Shown here: one piece after another, positions 5,724-10,382 of the stretch
How positions within the stretch are numbered: position 1 is the first letter of the stretch
Layout of the letters: every line of letters begins with the position of its first letter
NCBI GenBank assembly: GCA_002325605.1
Contig: DCSM01000036.1
Location: 1-10,382, forward strand
Direction: 5' to 3'
Origin: Chloroflexaceae bacterium UBA1466
Lineage (GTDB): Bacteria; Chloroflexota; Chloroflexia; Chloroflexales; Chloroflexaceae
DNA: 10,382 nt
The notes under the pieces: model-generated
Told to the model about the DNA's origin: nothing
What the model saw: the letters and a program-made list of their open reading frames with translations, nothing else
The model's database searches: none
Position numbers and translations under genes: made by a program

Positions 5724-6824
5724 CTAGTTGTCCTGTACTGCAAAGCCATCTTTTACCAGGGCGAAGCCAATGGGGTTTTGCGTCTTTTCATTGACTTTTG
5801 CGCCATCAAATTGGGCTTTACTCCCATTTTTTGTCTCTTCATTAACATCGAGCAACTTTCGCTTATCCATATCGTTGAGTTCAGTCACCGCTTTGTCTTG
5901 AATGATTCCTTGCTCAAGGTAAAGCTGAAGTTCACCTTTTGGGCTGCTTTTGCCTGGGGGAGGTTCTTCAAAAGTCAAAGCTAGTTTCGTGCCCCGCAAA
6001 TCAGCGCCTTGGAGCAGGGCTCCCTGAAAATTGGTATTGGCCAAAAGGGCCCCATTTAATTTTGCGTTGCGAAGGTCCGCGGCCAGGTCGGCGTAGATCA
6101 GCTGGGCCCCACTGAGATCAACCTGGCTCAAATTGGAGCCGTAAAGACTGGGGCGGGGGCCGAGGCCATTCATAACCACCCCATTCATTTTTGCGCCGGT
6201 CAAGTCGGCCCCTGGCATGTCAATATTACTGAGGATGGCCCCGCGTAAGTCAGCTCCAATCAAATTAACTGAAGCCATCCTGGCCCCCCGCAAATTGGCC
6301 CCATTCAAGTGGGCTCCCTGGAGTTTTAGGCCTTCCAAGACCGCGCCCTGCAAAGTTATGGCCGACAAAATCGTGTCAGTCAAGACTGCGCCCGTCAATT
6401 TGGCCTCGGTTAAATCCGCCCCGGTTAGATTTGCCTTGACGAGGCTGGCTCCTTTCAAATTGACGCGACTCATGTTGGCTCCAATCAAGGTGGTTCTAAT
6501 CAATTTAGCCTCTTTGAGGTTGGCCCCAACCAACGTTGCAGCGGTTAGATCCGCATCGGTCAAGTCGGTATAGCTCAAATCGGCTTCGCGTAAATTGGCT
6601 CCCGTAAAGTTGACCTTTCTGAGGTCTTTGCCACTAAAATCCCGACTCATCAAGTTGGCGTTGAGGCAATCGGCGGGGGGACACCCAGGCTCAAAGAAGG
6701 ATGCTAACCCAAAGCGTAAGCCGATTGAGATCAAAAGTGAAACAAACGTAACTGAAGCAAATAAGACCATCCAACCGAAGACTTTTTCCGTTGTTTGGCG
6801 GATGGTCGGTGGAAGCTCTGCCAT
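5724..6824 (-). CDS. Membrane-anchored pentapeptide-repeat protein, copy C (first gene of the cluster)
   Basis: The 366-residue product has a longer cytoplasmic N-tail, a hydrophobic segment (about 17-40), GCPPADC (47-53), and about 44 pentapeptide repeats from about 55 to 280. A Gly/Pro-rich break (219-229, GLGPRPS) and a short one-residue deletion near 247-251 interrupt the helix. The C-terminal tail (about 281-366) is charged and lacks the LKLAD block of copies A and B. It keeps a final repeat-like unit (AQFDGAKVNEKTQNPIGF) resembling the caps that end many pentapeptide proteins. The start codon has the best ribosome site of the three (AGGAG, six bases upstream), fitting its place as first gene. 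Its promoter should lie in 6825-6980, where only weak minus-strand elements are seen. Function unknown. Confidence 0.9.
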   Translation of the reverse strand: MAELPPTIRQTTEKVFGWMVLFASVTFVSLLISIGLRFGLASFFEPGCPPADCLNANLMSRDFSGKDLRKVNFTGANLREADLSYTDLTDADLTAATLVGANLKEAKLIRTTLIGANMSRVNLKGASLVKANLTGADLTEAKLTGAVLTDTILSAITLQGAVLEGLKLQGAHLNGANLRGARMASVNLIGADLRGAILSNIDMPGADLTGAKMNGVVMNGLGPRPSLYGSNLSQVDLSGAQLIYADLAADLRNAKLNGALLANTNFQGALLQGADLRGTKLALTFEEPPPGKSSPKGELQLYLEQGIIQDKAVTELNDMDKRKLLDVNEETKNGSKAQFDGAKVNEKTQNPIGFALVKDGFAVQDN

Positions 6825-6894
6825 TTTTTCTCCTGGAACTTAAAGCGACTTCAGCCCTGACTGGGAGGCTTTACTTTAGCTTGACGGACATTCA

Positions 6895-6907
6895 TTTTTG
6901 ACAAAAA
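6895..6907. repeat. 13-base palindrome on the truB -35 box
   Basis: TTTTTG-A-CAAAAA is a perfect inverted repeat with one central base and covers the -35 hexamer of the truB promoter. On the minus strand it presents TTGTCA, so it could also act as a -35 element for the divergent pentapeptide cluster. It may be an operator or simply A/T-rich promoter sequence. Confidence 0.35.
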
Positions 6908-6926
6908 CACTATTTGAAGCTATAAT
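6898..6926 (+). promoter_or_regulatory. Perfect consensus sigma-70-type promoter of truB
   Basis: TTGACA (6898-6903), a 17-base spacer and TATAAT (6921-6926) match the housekeeping-sigma consensus exactly. Initiation near 6933 gives a leader of about 90-110 bases before truB. The leader is A/T-rich, and no riboswitch or terminator was recognised in it. Confidence 0.85.
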
Positions 6927-7042
6927 CTAGCTGCGTTTAAGAATGCTGAAGCAAGAATATATCCTTTAAGATCTATAAGTTTTTCGGTTTGAAAGGTTTG
7001 ATTTCTTCATTAGCTTAGAAAATGAAGTTTTACTTGGAAAAA

Positions 7043-7912
7043 ATGCAAGGTTTTTTGAACATTAACAAACCCATTGGCCAGACTTCCCACGCGGTAGTAG
7101 CTCAGATTCGACGGTTAGTCGCAAAGCAGGTGAAAGTGGGGCATGCTGGGACTCTCGACCCAGCGGCCAGTGGGGTCTTGCCAATCGCTTTAGGCAGCGC
7201 AACGCGCTTGATTGAATATCTGGCAGCAGCGCATAAGGGTTATCGGGCGGTGGTTCAGTTGGGCCAAACGACAACCACTGATGATGCGGAAGGGGAACCC
7301 TTAGCGCAACGGCCTGTGCCTCCATTAGATGCTGCAACTTTGGAAACCGTTTTGGCTCCTTTGCACGGCGACATTCTTCAGATTCCGCCAATGTATGCCG
7401 CTTTGCATCATCAGGGGAAGCGGTTATATGAGCTTGCCCGAGCGGGCCAAGTAGTTGAACGTGCGCCCCGGCCTGTGACCATTACGCGTTTAGAAGTTGT
7501 GGCTCGTGGGGATACTCAGCTTACTTTACTGGTTGAATGCAGTAAAGGTACATACATTCGGGCCTTAGCCCGCGATCTGGGCACAGCTTTGGGCTGCGGC
7601 GCTCATCTCAGCGCTTTAGAACGCACTTTCGTTGGGGACTTTAGCCTCGCCCAGGCTACCGCGCTGGCGGAGCTTCAAGCTCACCCTGAACTTTTGCCCC
7701 AAATTCTGCTTCCCCCTGAAACAGTGATTCTCCAGTGGCCCCTTGTGGTTTTGGATGCCCAGCAAATTCGTGCTGTGTGCAATGGCCAACTCTTAAAACT
7801 GGTTGAAAACCTCGAAGGCGAATGGGCCCGCGCTCATAGCCCCGATGGCCAGCTTCTGGCTTTGCTCCATCGCCAAGAAAAGCTTTGGCAACCTGAAAAG
7901 GTTTTGCGCTAA
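7043..7912 (+). CDS. truB: tRNA pseudouridine-55 synthase TruB
   Basis: TruB isomerises uridine 55 in the T-loop of most elongator tRNAs to pseudouridine and also acts as a tRNA folding chaperone in the cytoplasm. Family signatures: the N-terminal GFLNINKPIGQTSH; the catalytic GHAGTLDPAASGVLP with nucleophile Asp39; TRLIEYL; KGYRAVVQLGQTTTTDDAEG; GKRLYELAR; and CSKGTYIRALARDLG. The C-terminal extension is short, as in bacterial enzymes. Two in-frame ATGs exist. The one at 7022 would add MKFYLEK but has no ribosome site. The one at 7043 has GGA five bases upstream and gives the usual family start, so it is preferred. The gene has a consensus promoter and ends before a bidirectional hairpin. 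It is not in the common rbfA-truB-ribF arrangement: ribF lies nearby on the opposite strand. Confidence 0.96.
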   Translation: MQGFLNINKPIGQTSHAVVAQIRRLVAKQVKVGHAGTLDPAASGVLPIALGSATRLIEYLAAAHKGYRAVVQLGQTTTTDDAEGEPLAQRPVPPLDAATLETVLAPLHGDILQIPPMYAALHHQGKRLYELARAGQVVERAPRPVTITRLEVVARGDTQLTLLVECSKGTYIRALARDLGTALGCGAHLSALERTFVGDFSLAQATALAELQAHPELLPQILLPPETVILQWPLVVLDAQQIRAVCNGQLLKLVENLEGEWARAHSPDGQLLALLHRQEKLWQPEKVLR

Positions 7913-7918
7913 AACTAT

Positions 7919-7960
7919 AAAAAGGGCAGAAAGCAAGCCTAAACCTGCTTTTTCTGCCCT
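7919..7960. terminator. Bidirectional intrinsic terminator between truB and the acidic mini-gene
   Basis: AGGGCAGAAAGCA (7923-7935) pairs with TGCTTTTTCTGCCCT (7946-7960), leaving two extra T bases as a bulge. On the minus strand the stem is followed by TTTTT (7923-7919), a good terminator for the gene at 7990-8178. On the plus strand the tail is only CTGTTTATG, so termination of truB is likely weaker. Confidence 0.75.
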
Positions 7961-7989
7961 CTGTTTATGCAATTTATGCGAGGAATTTG

Positions 7990-8178
7990 CTATTCCTCAT
8001 CTTCGTCTTCTTCGTCTTCGTCGTCTTCGTAGTCTTCATCCTCGTCGTCTTCATCATCCTCGTCGTCTTCATCTTCATCGTCTTCGTCGTCAACCGCTTC
8101 ATACACGTTAGCCATCAGGGCCTGCTGCTCAACGAGCGATTCCTCTAATTCGACCAATTCTTTCAAAAAGCTGACCAT
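7990..8178 (-). CDS. 62-aa protein with a nearly pure Asp/Glu C-terminal tail
   Basis: The start chosen is the ATG at 8178, preceded by AAAGGGA at proper spacing; an upstream in-frame start at 8241 would overlap the promoter. The product has a 29-residue N-terminal part (MVSFLKELVELEESLVEQQ...) that looks like an amphipathic or coiled-coil helix with a regular Leu/Val spacing, then 33 residues of which 32 are Asp or Glu (18 D, 14 E) and one is Tyr. The gene has its own promoter (8242-8270) and terminator (7919-7960), so it is probably real and not only a trinucleotide repeat. I recognise no family. By analogy, such tails act as nucleic-acid mimics, chaperone tails for basic proteins or divalent-metal binders (for example the RNA polymerase delta tail), but none of these is shown here. 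GAT/GAC/GAA repeats make the tract prone to length change. Confidence 0.7.
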   Translation of the reverse strand: MVSFLKELVELEESLVEQQALMANVYEAVDDEDDEDEDDEDDEDDEDEDYEDDEDEEDEDEE

Positions 8179-8241
8179 ACCTAGTCCCTTTCTTTGCATA
8201 ACATAACGAACTTTGATATAGATCACTAGACCACCAACCAA

Positions 8242-8270
8242 ATTATAATTGATTTTTAGCGCGTTGTCCA
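8242..8270 (-). promoter_or_regulatory. Sigma-70-type promoter of the acidic mini-gene
   Basis: On the minus strand, TGGACA (8270-8265), a 17-base spacer and TATAAT (8247-8242). The -10 box is perfect and the -35 box has five of six consensus bases. Initiation near 8235 leaves a leader of about 57 bases before the ATG at 8178. Confidence 0.75.
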
Positions 8271-8314
8271 GACCCTTATTGCTCTGCCTTCCCCTTCGCT
8301 AAAAAGCTGTCTTT

Positions 8315-8343
8315 TGGCCCCAGTTTGCGCTATAATGGGGCCA
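8315..8343. promoter_or_regulatory. Perfect 8-bp inverted repeat framing the peroxiredoxin -10 box (candidate operator)
   Basis: TGGCCCCA (8315-8322) and TGGGGCCA (8336-8343) are exact inverted copies with 13 bases between them; their centres are 21 bp apart, two helical turns. The right half-site shares one base with the -10 box. The geometry suits a dimeric DNA-binding regulator that would block the promoter. No regulator gene is in the window to assign to it. Confidence 0.4.
8331..8336 (+). promoter_or_regulatory. -10 box of the peroxiredoxin gene
   Basis: A perfect TATAAT hexamer 65 bases before the start codon of the peroxiredoxin. No convincing -35 sequence is found 16-18 bases upstream (TGTCTT is the nearest), which suggests either a weak or an activator-dependent promoter. 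Confidence 0.5.
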
Positions 8344-8401
8344 GCGCAATTTGGCGGATTTGAAGGCCGCTGCGGTTTTGTTCAAGAAAAAGGATACAAT
8401 A

Positions 8402-8854
8402 ATGTTAGCAATTGGTGAACTAGCTCCTGATTTTACGCTTCCGGATGAGCAAGGCAACCTCCACACCTTAGCGGCGCTAAGGGGCCAAAATCCCGTCGTT
8501 TTAATCTTCTATCCTGGCGACCAGACTCCTGTTTGCACGATGCAATTGTGTGAAGTGCGAGACAAGTATGAAGAATTTACAGCGGCAGGGGCCGTCGTTT
8601 TCGGCATTAATCCAAGCGATACGCAAAGCCACAAGCAATTTGCCCAGCGCTACAACTTGCAATTTCACTTGTTGGTAGACAAGGATAAACAAGTTGCCCA
8701 ACAATATCAGGCGGTGGATGGTTGGGGCTTTTTGAGCATCACAAAGCGGGCAGTCTATCTTATTGGGCTGGATGGGCGCATTCTCTTCGCCAAACCTGGG
8801 CGGCCAAATTCGGCTGAAATTTTGGCGGTCTTGCCAGCGGGGACTTCAGCCTAG
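8402..8854 (+). CDS. Peroxiredoxin, PrxQ/BCP type (thioredoxin-dependent peroxidase)
   Basis: The 150-residue product reduces hydrogen peroxide and organic hydroperoxides in the cytoplasm through a reactive cysteine. Seen: the N-terminal G-x-APDFTLPD; the active-site loop YPGDQTPVCTMQLCEVRD with peroxidatic Cys45 (Thr42 and Pro43 before it) and a putative resolving Cys50 five residues later, the spacing of intramolecular-disulfide PrxQ enzymes; and a conserved Arg (116) before the last strands (AVYLIGLDGRI). Length is normal for the family. ATG at 8402 is chosen because AAAAAGGA precedes it at good distance and the protein then begins in the typical way; the frame continues upstream to 8351 without a good start. 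Its stop overlaps the end of ribF by 9 bases on the opposite strand. An inverted repeat on the -10 box hints at regulated expression. Confidence 0.94.
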   Translation: MLAIGELAPDFTLPDEQGNLHTLAALRGQNPVVLIFYPGDQTPVCTMQLCEVRDKYEEFTAAGAVVFGINPSDTQSHKQFAQRYNLQFHLLVDKDKQVAQQYQAVDGWGFLSITKRAVYLIGLDGRILFAKPGRPNSAEILAVLPAGTSA

Positions 8855-9763
8855 CAAGGTGCGAGTCTGGGCCGCATCGCGGGTCAATTGGGCCTTCAGT
8901 TCGGCGATGTTGCCAAATTTCTGTTCCCGCCGGAGCCGATGCAAAAATTGAACTGGTAAAATTTGGCCATAGAGATCGCCTTGCCAGTCGAGCAAATGAG
9001 TTTCAATCGTCGGTTGAAACCCACCAAAAGTCGGGCGAATCCCAATATTGGTTATCGCAAGGAGCAATTCACCTTGTTGGCGCACATGGCAAGCATAGAC
9101 TCCATCGGCAGGGAGAAGTCGCCAGCTTTCAACTGCGAGATTGGCGGTGGGAAAACCAATTTCGCGCCCCCGCCTTTCGCCCGCCACAACTACACCTTCC
9201 AGCACAAAAGGCCGCCCCAAAAAGCGATTCGCTTGTTCAATTTTGCCCATTTGAAGCAATTGGCGAATCAAGGAAGTACTCACCTTCAGGCCGTCAAGCT
9301 CAACGGCAGGCATAGGCTTAACGCGATAGCCCAGCGCCTGGCCAATCTCCTCAAGCTGGGCTACATTGCCTTCCCGTTCCCGCCCCAGCGCAAACCCTTC
9401 GCCCACCCACAACTCACGCAACGGTAAGGCCTTACAGATTTGTTGCATATAGGTCAGAGCGGGAGTAGCCATAACGGTGGGCGTAAAGGGCGCAATAATC
9501 AACAAATCGGGCTTGAGCTTGTCAATAAGTAAGGTGCGTTCTATCGGGCTGGTCAATAAGCGCTGCTCCCCTGGCGGGTGAAGAACCAAGTCAGGATGCG
9601 GGTTAAACGTCAGCACGGCACTTAACCACTTTTGGGCATGAGCTTGCTCAATAGCCAGGCTAATCAATCGTTGATGCCCGATATGAACCCCATCAAATTT
9701 ACCGATATTGAGAATTGTTGGCTGATCAGTGAGTAAATGATCAATTAAATTAACAATTCGCAC
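8846..9763 (-). CDS. ribF: Bifunctional riboflavin kinase / FAD synthetase RibF
   Basis: RibF phosphorylates riboflavin to FMN and adenylylates FMN to FAD, supplying flavin cofactors in the cytoplasm. The 305 residues match the usual family length. The N-terminal FAD synthetase domain (about 1-180) shows NIGKFDGVHIGHQ (nucleotidyltransferase motif), TFNPHPDLVLHP and VSTSLIRQLLQMG. The C-terminal kinase domain (about 182-305) shows GRREIGFPTANL-type residues at 198-209, GIRPTFGG, the ETHLLDW segment with the probable catalytic Glu254, and YGQILPVQFLHRLRREQKF. The start is GTG at 9763 with a weak AAGAG ribosome site seven bases upstream. A TATAAA box (9779-9774) lies so close that the leader would be very short. 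It converges on the peroxiredoxin gene and follows a putative terminator of the next upstream gene, so it is probably transcribed alone. Confidence 0.96.
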   Translation of the reverse strand: MRIVNLIDHLLTDQPTILNIGKFDGVHIGHQRLISLAIEQAHAQKWLSAVLTFNPHPDLVLHPPGEQRLLTSPIERTLLIDKLKPDLLIIAPFTPTVMATPALTYMQQICKALPLRELWVGEGFALGREREGNVAQLEEIGQALGYRVKPMPAVELDGLKVSTSLIRQLLQMGKIEQANRFLGRPFVLEGVVVAGERRGREIGFPTANLAVESWRLLPADGVYACHVRQQGELLLAITNIGIRPTFGGFQPTIETHLLDWQGDLYGQILPVQFLHRLRREQKFGNIAELKAQLTRDAAQTRTLLG

Positions 9764-9805
9764 AGTTTAACTCTTTATAATCAAGAAAAAGATGCTTTAG
9801 ACACG

Positions 9806-9840
9806 AAAAATCCGCAAACCGCGCTGGCATGGTAGCAGAT
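9806..9840 (-). terminator. Putative intrinsic terminator of the right-edge gene
   Basis: On the minus strand, ATCTGC (9840-9835) pairs with GCGGAT (9815-9810), including one G-U pair, with an inner ACC/GGT pairing, followed by a TTTTT run (9810-9806). It begins two bases after the stop codon at 9843. The stem is modest, so this is a moderate call. Confidence 0.45.
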
Positions 9841-9842
9841 CT

Positions 9843-10382
9843 CTAAGGGCTTGCCAAGAGCGAAGTTTGAGGCCCAAATTGGGCTTTCTTTTCTTCAGCG
9901 ATTAAACGCTGCGCTGCGGGCCGAAAAGTCGCAGTTCGATAGAGATAATCGCGGATTTTGCCATTGGCACACATTGCTTCAGGCTCAACCACTCCCTGAT
10001 TATGCCAAGCCGCTAAGGTTTGCCAGCTAATCGGCACATTTTCAACCTTTGCCCGATAAACTCCGCGCTCGATATTCGCAGCTAAATACTCGATTGCTAA
10101 ATCTTCCTGCCTAATTTCAGTCGTGATTGCAGCAAACAAGGCTTTTTGAGAGGAAAAATTCTGCGCTTTAAGCTGACTTCCTGCTAAAGAGATCGGTACG
10201 GTAAAGAAAGCCGTTGATTTGGGCAAAGGAATTCGCTGTTGGATAATTTCTAAAGCAACGGAAGGGCGTAGGTTGGCGGGCCAAACACTAAAATTGCTGC
10301 CCAATTCACTCTGATTGACCAAAACTTGCGCTTTTTCGTAGAATGGGCGGAGCAATTGTAAGAATGGTAAATCGTCTTCCAG
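9843..10382 (-). CDS. Unrecognised protein, C-terminal part (runs off the right edge)
   Basis: The frame is open to the window edge, giving 179 visible residues and no start; the TTG at 10355 is in frame but internal, since coding-like sequence (EDDLPFLQL) continues upstream. The visible part is a mixed, soluble, alpha/beta-looking sequence without membrane segments, signal or repeats. A stretch near residues 118-135 (VPISWQTLAAWHNQGVVEP) resembles a helix-turn-helix in outline, but this is weak and not enough to call DNA binding. Codon use is like the neighbouring genes. I do not recognise the family. It is oriented like ribF, 79 bases upstream of it, with a probable terminator between them. 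Confidence 0.7.
   Translation of the reverse strand: MEDDLPFLQLLRPFYEKAQVLVNQSELGSNFSVWPANLRPSVALEIIQQRIPLPKSTAFFTVPISLAGSQLKAQNFSSQKALFAAITTEIRQEDLAIEYLAANIERGVYRAKVENVPISWQTLAAWHNQGVVEPEAMCANGKIRDYLYRTATFRPAAQRLIAEEKKAQFGPQTSLLASP

Noticed and set aside
3012..6824. Pentapeptide proteins as Qnr/MfpA fluoroquinolone-resistance or gyrase-protection proteins.
   Set aside because: The products are much longer, carry a membrane anchor and a Cys-Pro-Pro motif, and lack the usual Qnr layout, so no resistance role is supported.
7062..7391. Minus-strand 109-codon frame inside truB.
   Set aside because: It is fully antisense to the well-identified TruB catalytic domain.
7990..8094. The TCGTCTTC-type low-complexity tract as a microsatellite or CRISPR-like repeat.
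   Set aside because: There is no unit with spacers, and the tract is explained as Asp/Glu codons of a gene with its own promoter and terminator, although slippage is likely.
8963..9427. Plus-strand 154-codon frame inside ribF.
   Set aside because: It is fully antisense to the conserved RibF domains; composition is that of a shadow frame.

Overview
The window looks like a chromosomal segment of a Chloroflexota bacterium with roughly balanced base composition (a Herpetosiphon-like or related lineage is possible). The taxonomic hint is the C-terminus of the first protein, which ends in VYLPLIKR. Closely similar YLPL-x-R endings recur on secreted proteins of Chloroflexota. This is recognition by eye, not a database result, and nothing here fixes genus or species. 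No phage, transposon, CRISPR, rRNA or tRNA sequence was recognised.

Left part (1-2965, + strand): the 3' part of a large secreted beta-rich protein, its terminator-like hairpin, then a 356-base stretch without a confident gene. That stretch holds a good sigma-70-type promoter, a structured RNA of about 215 nt (with a doubtful 34-codon ORF inside) and a textbook intrinsic terminator 23 bases before the start codon of an SPFH/prohibitin-family membrane protein. No other promoter is visible for the SPFH gene, so the stretch is either an attenuator-type leader or an independent small RNA.

Middle (3012-6824, - strand): three tandem paralogous pentapeptide-repeat proteins, transcribed from 6824 towards 3012 and convergent with the SPFH gene. 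Each has one N-terminal membrane segment, a juxtamembrane Cys-Pro-Pro...Cys motif, a long right-handed beta-helix with an irregular loop in its distal part, and a C-terminal tail. The first two along the map (3012-4301 and 4378-5679) also share a C-terminal domain. An intrinsic terminator lies between them, so the distal gene may be expressed less or from its own promoter.

Right part (6825-10382): housekeeping genes. truB (tRNA pseudouridine-55 synthase, +) follows a perfect consensus promoter. A bidirectional terminator separates it from a tiny 62-aa protein (-) whose C-terminal half is almost pure Asp/Glu and which has its own promoter, ribosome binding site and terminator. Divergent from it is a PrxQ/BCP-type peroxiredoxin whose -10 box is framed by a perfect 8-bp inverted repeat, a candidate operator. 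ribF (riboflavin kinase/FAD synthetase, -) converges on the peroxiredoxin with a 9-base overlap of the coding ends, and an unrecognised partial gene (-) runs off the right edge.

The strongest candidates for something undescribed are the Asp/Glu-tailed mini-protein, the leader/sRNA before the SPFH gene, and the set of three membrane-anchored pentapeptide proteins.
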